Assembly: GCA_947650285.1 (NCBI GenBank)
Contig: CANTFL010001216.1
Span: forward strand, 186,001 to 250,000
DNA from: Hyaloperonospora brassicae
Lineage: Eukaryota > Oomycota > Peronosporomycetes > Peronosporales > Peronosporaceae
DNA: 64,000 nucleotides
Direction of reading: 5' to 3'
A program made the translations under genes and the position numbers. Below the pieces are notes generated by a model. That model was not told where the DNA came from. It worked only from the letters and a program-made list of their open reading frames with translations, and did no database searches. Below, piece after piece: positions 1 to 10,246 of this stretch (positions within the stretch are counted from its first letter, which is position 1; every line of letters starts with the position of its first letter).

Positions 1-1
1 G

Positions 2-931
2 GCAAAGGAGTTGGCCACGGAAGTGCGTGGCAGCAGCGTGGGCGCTAGTGCGAGTGCGGGGAAGGACAGCCAAGCGGAGTTTCAGAAAGTAAAGGACCTG
101 TTGGCCAAAGCCCCTCACTTGATCAAGAAGAAACGCTCGCTGACGCACCATCTGCAGTTTGTCCAGCGTATTCGAGACCTGAGCACGCAACTGGCGCTGC
201 GAGGTTGTGTCGAGACGGAGATGGCGATCATGAGTGCTGGCCCGAGTGCATCGTCGGCTACTGCCAAGGGCATTGATGGCTTTCTCGAGGAAGCGATTCT
301 GCGCGAACCGCCTCTGAACCTGTACGATGTGGTCAAATTGCTCTGCTTGTGCTCTCTCGTTCGGGGAGGACTCAAGCCGAGTTTGCTGCATTGGTACCGC
401 CAGCAGCTCTGTCACACTTATGGCCACCAGATTCTGCCGCTGCTCGTGCAGCTGGAAAAGATGGATTTGCTTTCCGTCGAGAATCGCTTCGACTTCCCGA
501 AGAAGCGAAAGCAGCTTTTGCTCATGCGTGGCGTGCTGGACGATGAGGAAACGAGGTCTCCCGAGGACATTAACTTTATGTTTCCGTACACGGGCTACGC
601 GCCAATGAGCATTCGGTTGCTGCAAGAATCACTGGGCATGAAGTACAAGACTTCTGCGAAGGACCTGACGACGCCAAGGATGAGTTTGAGTCGAGAGTAC
701 GAAAGCCTCTCGAGCAGCGTCTCGAGGCTGTCGGGCATGACTTCGAGTGTCGACAGAAGCAGCAGCAACGGCGGAAGACGCATCAATGTGCTGGTATACT
801 ACGTGGGTGGCGTCACAGTTGCAGAGCTCACAGCTTTTCGCTTCCTGAACCAGAAGCAAAGCGAGTTTTACTTCTTCGTTGCTGCGACCTCGATCTGTAA
901 CGGCAGTCGCCTTCTGCGCGCCATCTACTGA
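2..931 (+). CDS. VPS33: VPS33-like Sec1/Munc18 protein, C-terminal part (5' end outside window)
   Basis: VPS33 is the Sec1/Munc18 subunit of the HOPS/CORVET tethering complexes, which guides SNARE pairing at endosomes and lysosomes or vacuoles. The frame is already open at base 2 and ends in TGA at 929-931, giving about 309 residues. Order seen: a helical stretch with LTHHLQFVQRIRDLS, a region with LYDVVKLLCLCSLVRGGLK and the helix LHWYRQQLCHTYG, the INFMFPYTGYAPMSIRL segment, and the C-terminal strand-helix VLVYYVGGVTVAELTAFRFL. The YxGYAP(L/M)S(V/I)RL and FFLGGVT(F/Y)AEIAALRFL patterns are characteristic of VPS33 rather than of SEC1 or SLY1. No intron is seen. The SM domain 1 and the true start lie upstream of the window. 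VPS33A versus VPS33B type cannot be settled from this fragment. Confidence 0.88.
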   Translation, partial: AKELATEVRGSSVGASASAGKDSQAEFQKVKDLLAKAPHLIKKKRSLTHHLQFVQRIRDLSTQLALRGCVETEMAIMSAGPSASSATAKGIDGFLEEAILREPPLNLYDVVKLLCLCSLVRGGLKPSLLHWYRQQLCHTYGHQILPLLVQLEKMDLLSVENRFDFPKKRKQLLLMRGVLDDEETRSPEDINFMFPYTGYAPMSIRLLQESLGMKYKTSAKDLTTPRMSLSREYESLSSSVSRLSGMTSSVDRSSSNGGRRINVLVYYVGGVTVAELTAFRFLNQKQSEFYFFVAATSICNGSRLLRAIY

Positions 932-1896
932 GCTTCCCATGTACCGCGTGGAGAAACGAGCTCTAACTCGGTACGCGTCGCTCGATGCAGCTCAAGTGTC
1001 AGTGCTTTATCGGGCTCGCTCTACTGAACGTCTCAAACTCACGGTAAAATGTACACATCACTGAGCTCTCTTGTCATGGCGACGAGCTGTTCCCTTGTTC
1101 ATACGGCTGTCAAAGCCTTCCTCGACAATTGTCCTACTACGGCCATTGCTTGCGTGCCAACCCACACTCGACACAATAATCGGACAAGAACTATCTCGGT
1201 CCGTGCAGGAATGCAGCCGACGTCCGTGAAAAGGCCTAACTTCCAGCGCAGATCTCTGGCATGGAACGCACCAGTCAGACCAATGGCCATGTCAATCAAT
1301 TATCGCACGAACGTCTCCACTCCGCCCGTGACTTCTCATCGAGCCGTTCCTTTCATTAGCTCAAGTTCTGCATCTTCCTCCGACAACTACCTATCGATCG
1401 CTATTTGTTCGTCTGACCTCACTCAGACTGCCAGCAGCTGTTGCGACATTAGCAAAATGAGCAGCTTCTGGTGGTACAAGTCCAACACACTGTGTCTTGT
1501 CAACAACTATCGGAATGTACGCACCTGTCGGCATCGCACGGCGACTTTCACTCCTACTGGAGCTTTGCACCGTTGCAAGAACCTGTCGCGGTATTCAAAC
1601 AGGTCGTTTATCGACCGCGCAGCTCTTTCGAAGCAAATTGTGCATGCGCGTGAACGTGTCCCCTTTGATTGGGAAACGAAACGCAAGTCATTTGGCCGTT
1701 AAAACGCGGAAACGCGACCTTGCGCTATGCGTTCGATCTTCCGCCCCACTGGTCCCACGATTAGTGTGGTGCACACGATAGAAACAGCCCGATACTTGCG
1801 TGGTGCACACCCACCCGCCCATTCGCACGCATCGACATTGTGACTACCAGTTTCTACCGTCACGCACGCACCCTCGGCTGGCTACGGCACTCGACA
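932..1896. other. Intergenic spacer, no gene seen
   Basis: This spacer lies between the VPS33 stop and the USP start. Open frames here (the longest at 1049-1702) have Ser/Thr/Arg-rich translations with no domain, no good start and no plausible splicing into a neighbour. It probably holds the VPS33 3' UTR and the promoter and 5' UTR of the USP gene. Confidence 0.6.
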
Positions 1897-1981
1897 ATGA
1901 GCAAGGTACGGACGTCTATGCCTCTCTATGCCTCTCTGTGTATCACTCCCCTGACTTCCAGCACGCGCGCATCTCCACGAC

Positions 1982-2034
<53 letters not shown>

Positions 2035-4913
2035 CTCTCTCTCTATGTATATACTGTGCCATGTCGCGCAGGGCAAGAAGAAGAAGCAGGTGAAGCGAGT
2101 TCCCAAGCGTCCAAACGGATGTTCCAGTTCCGTCTGGATACAAAACCCAAGTCAAGAGGCCGCAGCGGTCACTGCGACGTCCGTAGCTCCTCCTTCTCCT
2201 CGTGATAGCGCCAATGGCTTCATCGAGGGCCGTCACTTGCTGAGTTCAGACGGTTTGGCCGTGCGGCTTGAAAGCAGCAAGCAACGGGCGATCGTCAAGC
2301 GCCTCATGGCGCAGGCAGACGAGCAGGGACTTCAAGCAGGGGACAAACGTTTCGTGCTCTCGGCCAAGTGGTGGCATCGCTGGTGCGACTACGTGCAGTA
2401 CGAGGAGAGAGTTGACACGAAAGCTGCCGGAGGAGACACGTTGTCGCCTGGACCCATCAGCAATCGGTCGCTGCTCCATGTGAGCGCCGAGACGCCGCTC
2501 GATGAGCTCATGGGCGGCCCGCTGCAGCCACAATTGAAGGAGAAGCATCACTACGTCCTCGTGCCTCAAGAAGTGTGGGACGCGCTGATGGTTTGGTACG
2601 GTGGGGGACCGACTATCGCACGCTTTGTTGTGCAGGTGCAGGGAGATCCAGACCGTGGGATCAATGGCTATAATCGTGTGCACGTTTATCCGGTACGTTG
2701 TGCTGAGTGATGCCGCTACGTCATGAACCTTGTGCTAGCGATCGGAGGTTGATTGAGAACTCGCGTCTGTGTTGTAGGAGCAGGCGGAAAGTGAGCAGGA
2801 AGTCACTGCGAACGGCACGAGCGACAGCTTGATGCAGCCAAAGATTGATGTGTGTATAGCTGAAGCCGATTGTGACAGTGAGGCGAACAGTTCTGCAGCA
2901 GGAACGGCGCTGCCTGTACATCACAAGCCCAGCGCGGTGTCGAATTCCATTCCAAAGCTTTGTGGAGCTTGTCGCAAAACAACGGGAGCGCTGAAGCGTT
3001 GCGGCAGTTGCCACATGGTTTGGTACTGCGACTTGGGCTGTCAGACTTCTCACTGGAAATACCATAAGATGTTGTGCCGGTCTAAGCTTTCGGCTGAGGC
3101 GAAGAAAGACGGATGTGTTCAGAAAATGTCAGTGGAGCGGCGAGGTAAGATGGGTCTCCGCAACCTTGGCAACACGTGCTTCATGAACTCGGCGCTACAA
3201 TGCTTGAGCCACGTGGAAATACTGACGCGTTATTTCTTGAGCAACAAATACAAGAAGGACTTGAACCGCGATAACCCGTTGGGAACAGGAGGCAACTTGG
3301 CTGAAGAATACGATGGTCTGCTCAAGGAGTTGTGGTTCGGCACTGCACCTAGTACGTCGCCCGCCAATTTCAAGCGAGCTATCGGTCGATTCGCCCCACA
3401 GTTTTCCGGATTCCTACAGCACGACGCCCAAGAGTTGCTTGCGTACATCATCGACGGTCTGCATGAAGATCTGAATCGCGTTAAACACAAGCCGTACGTT
3501 GAAGTGGAAGAGTCGGACGGATCGCAAGACGATGCGACTGTCGCAAAGAAGGCATGGGAACGCCATTTGCTGCGCAACGACAGCATCTTTGTGGACCATA
3601 TTCAGGGTCAGTTCAAGTCCACGGTCGTGTGCCCCGTTTGCAACAAGGTTTCGATTACGTTCGATCCGTTCAACTGCATCCAGCTTGAGCTACCTCAGCA
3701 GCAAAATCGCCGGATTGAAGTCATTTTTGTTCCAAACGAATCAAGCAAGTCCATGACCAGATACCTTGTTGAAGTTCCAAAGAAAGGGAGCGTCCTGCAG
3801 CTGAAGCGGGCGTTGAGTAAGTTATGCGGAGTGAGCCCCAGTGCTCTGTTGGCTGCGGATATCTATCAGTCCATGGTCTATCGAGTTATTGGCGATGCCG
3901 AGCGGTTGGTACGATTGCGAGAAGACGATCGTATTCTGATGTACCATTTGGACAACTCGCCTAGTGACGAACTCGTTTCGCACGGCTTTCTTTATCACCG
4001 AGTTGGATCCACGATGACGGGTGACCCGTTGCTTTTCACCTACCGTACCTCTACAACGTGTGCTGAGATGATGGATAAGTGGATCGACTTACTGAACACA
4101 CATATCTCACGCACACCAATCGCTAAGCTTCCAAGCGACATGCTATCTCAATGCGTATACTTGACTGATCGTGATGGTGTATATTTGCGAAACGAGCCTG
4201 TTCCGTTGGCCGCGGACGCGAAGTTTTCGGATTTCGCTACGCTGCACGATGAGGATATGCTGAACGAGTCGGTGTTTGTAACAGTTGCTTGGTCACCGTC
4301 CATGCTATCCTCGCCAGCTTCTCCTCGTCCTGACATGGAGCAAGTAATAAATCATGAAAGTATGTGCGTACAGGCGACTGAGCCTCGTCTACATGAGGGC
4401 ATTTCCCTGGATGATTGCTTCCAGAACTTTGTGAAGCTTGAAACGTTGGATCAGGCAAACTTGTGGTATTGTAGTAAGTGCAAAGAGCACCGACAAGCGC
4501 ACAAAACGATGGAAATGTGGCGGCTCCCGGATGTGCTCGTGCTTTCACTAAAGCGGTTTGAGTATCGCAACGAGGTGTTGCGTGACAAGCTTGACGTTTT
4601 CGTGGACTTTCCTCTCGAAGGTCTTGACATGTCGCGATATTGTTTGGAAAAGAGCAGCGATAAAGATCACTTGAGCTACGATTTGTTTGCAGTAAGTAAT
4701 CACTACGGAAGCATGGGCTTTGGTCACTACACTGCTTTTGCCAAGAGCTGGAAAGACGGTGAGGGCGAGCTGTATCCAGGCTGGTATTCGTTTGACGACA
4801 GTCTCGCGGCACCAGCGATGGTCAGCCAGGTCAAGTCGAACGCCGCCTACATTTTATTCTACAAGCGCAAGAATCTTCAGACCGAGTATACGGCCAAGTC
4901 AAGGCAGATCTAA
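1897..4913 (+). CDS. Ubiquitin-specific protease with DUSP and MYND domains (three exons)
   Basis: This is a cysteine deubiquitinase predicted to remove ubiquitin from protein substrates. Exons 1897-1905, 2072-2692 and 2778-4913 are all phase 0, with introns GTACGG..CAG (166 bp) and GTACGT..TAG (85 bp), giving about 921 residues. The first exon encodes only Met-Ser-Lys. Exon 2 carries a DUSP-like domain (FVLSAKWWHRWCDYV, then GPISNRSLL, then a Tyr-Val-Pro segment). Exon 3 carries a MYND zinc finger at about 272-310 (CGAC, RCGSC, YCDLGCQ, HKMLC) and then the USP core. The Cys box is NLGNTCFMNSALQCL (nucleophile about Cys344). The core also has a Zn-ribbon CPVC and a later CSKC, and the His box GFGHYTAF (about His860) is followed by WYSFDDS. 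The core reads like USP4/USP15. MYND preceding the core after a DUSP is an uncommon order. Intron 1 contains a long CT microsatellite. Confidence 0.9.
1984..2030 (+). repeat. (CT)n microsatellite inside USP intron 1
   Basis: About 23 uninterrupted CT units lie some 40 bp before the CAG acceptor at 2069-2071. On the transcribed strand this is a pure pyrimidine tract, so its length could act as, or compete with, the polypyrimidine tract for exon 2 recognition. Confidence 0.95.
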
Positions 4914-6479
4914 CGCACCGAGGGCTGTAGCGCCAAACGTATATACGCACGTGACTTTCTTCTCAGAGGTGACGAAAGCATGTTTGCTTTGGTCCCCTCT
5001 GATGTACCATGAAAGTCGATGAAGTCTCGATCATGACTGGAAAGAAAGGGAACGACAGCAGCAGCAGCAGCTACGTTCACGATAGCGCAGTAGTCATCAC
5101 GTTGCGCGACAGTCTGCCGACGGTTAGAGAAAGCGGGCTGCTATAGAAGGTATATGAGGGCTGGACAAGCTACTGCCATGACGAAGCTCAAAGGTGGCTA
5201 GCGGAAACGTGCAATAATTGTGTGGTCGATGTGCTCAAGGCTGTGCAACTTTGATGGTGGTCTGCGTGGTCATGATGCAGGCGCCAAGCTCCAGAGACTG
5301 TATCACGCTGAAGCTCGACCATGCGACCAAAACTGATTCGCGACCTATCTCGTCGGTCCGTTCAAATGGCAACAAGTGGCGTTCGATGCAGCGGATCTGA
5401 CGCTGTATTGTGCGTTGTCAATCAACTGAGAACGTGACATGGATGTCCGAGACCGTCCAAAACATAGCTAGCCGCTAGATGGAACGCAATGCTAAATCGA
5501 TTGTGCCGTGAGTTGATGTCGAGTCAGGTCAAGTCTTGACCGGTTACCTCATTGCGACACCTGCTTACAAAGGATAGATGTAGGATAGGTGACCTGCGAA
5601 TAAAGTGTTGAGCTGAGATGATGCTCGAGGCAGCGTTTCAGCACCTCCATATGCAGCTTTTCCAACAACTCTCACGATGACAAGATACTGGATAGCTCTT
5701 ATACCATCTCAAAATCCTGTCTCACGGCAGAAAAGCACGGTCGAGAAGCTACATAAACAATGTTGCGTACGCCGTGTCACATTTTGCGATAGCAGAAATG
5801 TCATGAATCAACAAAGAGCTGCTACAGGGAAGCAGCGTCAAAGACCTCAACACCAGTGGTGCCGTGAACAGTCATGGACTTGTCGTCAGGCCTCATTTGT
5901 CGATAAACGAACGACACTGGGACCGAAGCTTACGTCGTTTTCGCTTGTGATAATTCTTTCTGCAATTAAACCCCAAGCAAAAAGCTTCGCAAGATGTCAC
6001 ATTGGCAGACAAACAACATGCTGATTCAAAGCTGATCGAACAGATTGTTAGCCTCTTCCAGTTATTTTATGTTGTCAAACACGATGACTGTTCACGAATC
6101 TTCAGGCGCTTTGCGACGCGATTTTCGGGTACCGCGCACACTAACGGCAACAGAACGATTACTGCCCGGTGGACTGAGCAGATGAGTTTCGACCGACATT
6201 AGCTTCGATAGAACCCCGCAGGCCTTCGACGTAGCTTTACGCCGAATGGTCACAGCGTCGGCAGAGAGTGCGTATCGGGTATGCCTACTTGGAAGCTAGT
6301 CTGGCTTGAGTCGATTCTACCAGTCGAAATGCCGACCTACTTCTTCGCAGATCTTCGAGGCGTAAACTATCGGGTATTTGATACATTCGGTCTAGAACGC
6401 TAGCTTTCCTTGTTGCGTTATTTGTTAATGCGGGTACTGTCGACGACCCGATCTTTGAGCGCCGGCGAACGACACCTTG
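4914..6479. other. Intergenic spacer of about 1.6 kb, no gene seen
   Basis: This holds the 3' flank of the USP gene, then unannotated sequence. The longest open frame (5677-6024) gives a translation with no family match. It contains a short CAG run near 5056-5075. The stretch may be old transposon sequence, given the integrase-like scrap immediately downstream, but nothing in it is diagnostic. Confidence 0.5.
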
Positions 6480-6690
6480 CGATCATCCGACAGGTGCGTA
6501 CGACTAGAAAGGTACACATGGACTTTGTTGGTGGCTTATGCAACATGTACACGGGCAAGAAAAGCAGATCCCATCCCAGTTTCCGATATGCCGTTATTGT
6601 GATGGACGCTTTCTGCATAATTCGGTTTGCTGGCGCTTTTCGCGATTCTGGTCGGAGTATCCCGACTCTCGTATACGTAATATCACGCAT
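6480..6690 (+). pseudogene. Possible retroelement integrase relic
   Basis: One frame reads KVHMDFVGGL, then about 20 residues later YAVIVMDAFCIIRFAGAFRD. This resembles the start of a retroviral-type integrase core (first catalytic Asp in HMDFVG, then a V-hydrophobic-D-A/R-F strand). No H2C2 zinc-binding part, second half of the core or reverse transcriptase is visible nearby, so at most this is a fragment. Basis: weak motif similarity only. Confidence 0.3.
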
Positions 6691-6905
6691 AAGGGTCCAA
6701 ACCCACGACCTCTGCGTATTTTTTGTGAGCCGATCGACATGTGCCTGCGCTATACCGGCTCTGCAGCACGTCACTCGACTGTCGCGCAGCCGTCGACGAA
6801 CAGTATCCCGACCTCCTTCCGCGTCGCTCCGCCCCCAACAGTCCATCGTCGCTCTCCACACCACGTCACATACAGTACTTTACAAGTCGACTCCTTCTGC
6901 TGTCC

Positions 6906-7682
6906 TCACGGACGCTCTCCTTTATGGCGTCTGCTACTACTGCCACTCGGTCCCGGTCGTCTGCTACTGCTGCCGCTGCCAGGTCGTCTGCTGCCACCAG
7001 CACCACCTGACCGATCACTGCTCGACTTGCTACGCGGTCCACCACCAGCAGCTGCAGCAGCAGTGCCAGTAGCAGCAGCAGCTCGCGTGGCCCCACCATC
7101 GGCCGGTCGCGAGCTCCCGTGGCGACGTCCGCTGTTCCCACTCGCCCCCGACGCAGTGTGTTTGTTCTTCTCGGCCCGTCGTCGCGCCTGCGCGCGCTTC
7201 TTGTGCTTCTCGTCCTCCGACATTTCGTACTTGTAAAACTCCTTCTCGGCCGACGGCAGATGCGCCGGCTGCGGCGAGGTGGGCGCCGAGACAGCGCCGC
7301 CGCCGCCCGTCTTGAGCGCAGAGATGCGGTTCCGCGCCAGCACGAGCGCACTCACGGCCTTGACGCGTCCCGCACTGGCCACGGTCGCTGCCGTCGACGC
7401 CGCCGTCGACGCCTTCTCTTTGCCCACGACGGCCGCCGACGAGGCCACTTGGAACGCCTGCGACGTCTTGACTTTGTCGCGACCGGCAGTGGCCGCAACG
7501 CTCGCGCTCTGGAACGTCGTCGAGCTCTTGACCCGGTCCCGCCCCACGGCCGCGACCTCCGACGCGACGGCGAGCGCCTGTGTGCCCTTTTCTTTGCCCA
7601 TCTCGGCCGCGGCGGCCCCAGCGACGTACAGCGTGTTGCCCGCGCGATTGGCCATGACTTTGAGGCACGCGAGGTCCATCAT
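6906..7682 (-). CDS. Ala-rich repeat protein with amphipathic G-[KR]-[DE]-K units and basic Ser/Gly tail
   Basis: Single-exon frame of 258 residues, function not recognised. Residues about 25-125 consist of imperfect 18-20-residue units beginning G-[KR]-[DE]-[KR], such as GKEKGTQALAVASEVAAV, GRDRVKSSTTFQSASVAATA and GRDKVKTSQAFQVASSAAVV. Small Ala/Val/Ser faces alternate with Lys/Arg. The pattern recalls the amphipathic repeats of synucleins and perilipins, so membrane-surface or lipid-droplet binding is possible, but this is inference only. A charged segment (EKEFYKYEMSEDEKHKKRAQ) leads into a low-complexity Arg/Gly/Ser/Ala tail. Two Met codons lie at the start and no signal peptide is seen. 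The gene is GC-rich with strong third-position bias, which supports coding. Its upstream side carries a GT-rich tract and microsatellites. Confidence 0.7.
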   Translation of the reverse strand: MMDLACLKVMANRAGNTLYVAGAAAAEMGKEKGTQALAVASEVAAVGRDRVKSSTTFQSASVAATAGRDKVKTSQAFQVASSAAVVGKEKASTAASTAATVASAGRVKAVSALVLARNRISALKTGGGGAVSAPTSPQPAHLPSAEKEFYKYEMSEDEKHKKRAQARRRAEKNKHTASGASGNSGRRHGSSRPADGGATRAAAATGTAAAAAGGGPRSKSSSDRSGGAGGSRRPGSGSSSRRPGPSGSSSRRHKGERP

Positions 7683-7789
7683 GCGGCTGGCGGTGGCGCA
7701 GAGAGCGGGTGCGGGCGGGCGGACGGGCGGGCGAGGGGTCGAGTTTCGGAATGACGAGTGGGCGCGTGGGGCAGTGTTTGCGTACGTGT

Positions 7790-8033
7790 TTAATTGATTG
7801 TTTAATTGATCGTTTGTTTGATTGGGTTGTTGGTTGGGTTGGTTGGGTCGGTCGTTGTGTGGTTGTTTGTTGGATTAATATGTGGGTTGATGCTGTGTGG
7901 AGTAGGTGAAAGTGGTTGTTTGGTTGTCTTTTTGGTTGTTTGGTTGGTTGTTTGGTTGGTTGGTTGATTGTTTGTTTGTTTGTTTGTTTGTTTGTTTGTT
8001 TGTTTGTTTGGTTGCGTTATTGTGGTGGCTGCC
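7790..8033. repeat. GT-rich strand-asymmetric tract with (GTTT)n
   Basis: The plus strand of this tract is made almost only of G and T (variants of TTGGTTG and TTTAATTGATTG). It ends in about ten tandem TTTG units at 7968-8010. It lies directly upstream of the minus-strand repeat-protein gene, so it may lie in that promoter or 5' UTR. Confidence 0.85.
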
Positions 8034-8128
8034 GTTGCTGTTGCACCAGTGCCGACAGGGTACGACTTCTGCTTGTGGTGGTGGACGAACGGATACTGAC
8101 TGACTTGAGTGGTCGTCGTGTGCGAGAG

Positions 8129-8133
<5 letters not shown>

Positions 8134-8192
<59 letters not shown>
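8134..8192 (+). repeat. (GA)n microsatellite
   Basis: About 29 perfect GA units. Together with the purine-rich run near 8461-8590 (GAGAAA and GACAAAGAGA variants) it forms an AG-rich plus-strand block in the spacer between the repeat-protein gene and the Nudix gene. Confidence 0.95.
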
Positions 8193-8196
<4 letters not shown>

Positions 8197-8866
8197 CTTC
8201 TTCTCTCGGGGACGAGCATGTGCGAGTCGGACAGCAAGTGGATGTTCACGGATGTTTTTGATTCGTTTTTCACAAGAGTATGTAGTATGGAGGTTGGTGA
8301 CGCTGATGGTAGCGAGTTGGTACGTGATCGATTCCCACAGGGTTTCTAGTATTCGAGTGGACACAAATGCAGCGATCGAACGTATGTGCGTCTGCTAGTT
8401 CTCTCCATCGCTGCTGTCACGACGCAGCTCGTGCGTTCTGGACAGCACGTGCGAAGAGAACAACAATGAAGCGAAGCAGAAGAGAAAGAGAGACAGACAT
8501 TGTCGACAAAGAGAGAGAGAGACAAAGAGAGAAACAGAGACAAAGAGAGGAATCGAAGACAACGAAAGAAAAGAAAGACGGGAAAGTCCCGTTGGGCATC
8601 GGTTTTGCAAGGGACTGACTGACTGACTGGACAGGTGTCGTTCAGCATCGAAGGCGAGAGTCGCTGTGTGCCCATTGTACCAAATCAGATGACGCACGCG
8701 AAACGTCGCGAGCGACGTGATGGATTGAAGCAGACAACGAAACGTCCTAGTGTTTGTATGCATGCAGCCCTACCCGCTGCAGCCCTCTCCCCGTCAGCGC
8801 TTCGATCTCAGTATCGATTTGTTACTTCTCGTCGTCGTCGTCGTTGTTGTTGTCCTTTTGTAGCCA
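8193..8866. other. Intergenic spacer with polypurine run
   Basis: No convincing gene. At 8461-8590 the plus strand is mostly purine. Open frames on either strand are products of the low-complexity sequence. The promoter and 5' UTR of the Nudix gene should lie near the downstream end. Confidence 0.5.
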
Positions 8867-10224
8867 ATGCGCCTGCACGCGACTGGGCGGCCGTTTGTCG
8901 AACCGCACGTCGTCGCGTCGCTCGTGCCGTTACTTCAGCGCAACTTGACCAAACAGCTGCTTTCGCCTCGTGACGCGTCGCGCGTGGTGCGCATACAATA
9001 ATAAACGCGCACAAAAACGGTATCGAGAGCGCCACTGGTTCCCCGCACTGACTCGTCTTTTGTACCCATTTATCGGCTCGGACCAAAAACAGGGCGCGAG
9101 CGTCGCGGCCGTGTTCCGTTGGGCCGACAAGACGGAGCGCGCGCTCGAGCTGCTGTTCGTGCGACGGTGTGTGAACGCGGCGGACGCGTGGAGCGGTCAG
9201 GTGGCGTTCCCAGGCGGTCGACGGCAGAAACAGACGGGGCCGAATGTCGACCGGTCGCGTGCACGCGTTGTCGCTGCTGTTGCCGACGGGTCGAACCAGT
9301 GGACGCAGTGGGAGTCGCTCCGTGAGACGGCGCAGCGCGAGACGAAGGAGGAGGTGGGACTGGACCTGACGCTGCCGTACGTACGAGTCGATTGTGGTGG
9401 CGGAGCGTTCGCTTGTTGCAGTGCAGTGCGCCGTCGAGTCGATAGAGATGGCCGTGTGTTGCTTGCTTACATCTCTGTGTGTGTGTGTGTGCTGGGTGGT
9501 CATGCTTGTTGCTGCACAGGTGCGTGCACTGGATTGGCGCGTTGCCGCCACTTCAGACGCAGCTCTCGCGCTCGGTACACGTCAGCACACAAGGTATTGA
9601 ACCGTACACGAGCGAACGTGGACTGCTGTTGCGTAGTAGTGGCGGGTGAGGTGATGGACGATGACGAGCTGTGCTAACGCTTGCGCCTGGTGATGATGAT
9701 GACGGGTCACACGTTTAGTGTTCTTCATTGACGCGGCGGCAGACAAGCACGCGTATACGCCAAAGCTGCAGGAATCGGAGATTGCCGATGTGTTTTGGGT
9801 CGACGTGCAAGAGCTGTTCAACCCACGACGGTATCAGGTACTCTCGTACCCGCTAGAACAGAGTCTGTGGAAGCATCCTCGCGTGCTAGCCGTTGCCCAA
9901 CGAGTGCTGGGGAACATGCTGTTCGACTGCATCTACCTGCCACGACCGAAACGCTCCGTACTGGACGACGATGACGGTCTCTCGCATCGAGACGTGCACG
10001 ACTTTGTACTGTGGGGCATGACACTTCGCGCTGTCACGCAGCTTTTCGCAGTCACCGGTTCGTCGCTGCCAATGCGTCCGACGACGGCACAGCGGTTCGA
10101 GAAGTCCAAGTTCCTCGGCCCTGTTGTACTGTATTGCCTGCGCCATCGCCTCGCTGTCGCCGTAGGCACTGCAACGTTTCTGTCGTCCGTAGTCGTCGTG
10201 CACCTCGTCAACCAGGCGCTGTAA
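8867..10224 (+). CDS. Nudix hydrolase, CoA-pyrophosphatase type (four predicted exons, 5' join uncertain)
   Basis: Nudix hydrolases cleave nucleoside diphosphates linked to another group; this one resembles the CoA/acyl-CoA diphosphatase branch (GQVAFPGG). Predicted exons are 8867-8986, 9030-9376, 9520-9593 and 9719-10224, about 348 residues. The last two introns are well supported by phase: the joined frame runs from KEEVGLDL through IGALPPLQTQLSRSVHV into VFFIDAAADKHAYTPKLQ. The Nudix signature is split. GG(R) follows AFPG and RETAQRETKEEVGLDL supplies the REx2EExG half, with an insertion of about 30 residues between them, longer than usual. The 5' join needs either a very short 43-nt intron or a frameshift between the frame ending SPRDASRV and the frame starting RHWFPALTRLLYPF. 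A C-terminal hydrophobic helix (LAVAVGTATFLSSVVVVHL) suggests a tail anchor. A (GT)n run lies in intron 2. Confidence 0.75.
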
Positions 10225-10246
10225 CACATGGCTACACGTTGAAGCG

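Noticed and set aside
1049..1702. 217-codon open frame downstream of VPS33
   Set aside because: Arg/Ser/Thr-rich text without domain, poor start, no splice link to either neighbour; likely chance in GC-rich DNA.
6418..7072. Overlapping long frames on both strands across the integrase-like scrap and the 3' part of the repeat-protein gene
   Set aside because: They run antisense through a better supported coding region and have shadow composition.
7030..7797. Alternative frames of 160-212 codons over the repeat-protein gene
   Set aside because: Same DNA in other frames; Arg- and Gly-rich shadow translations with no periodic pattern.
7968..8010. Possible CRISPR-like array
   Set aside because: Simple TTTG microsatellite without spacers; eukaryotic context.
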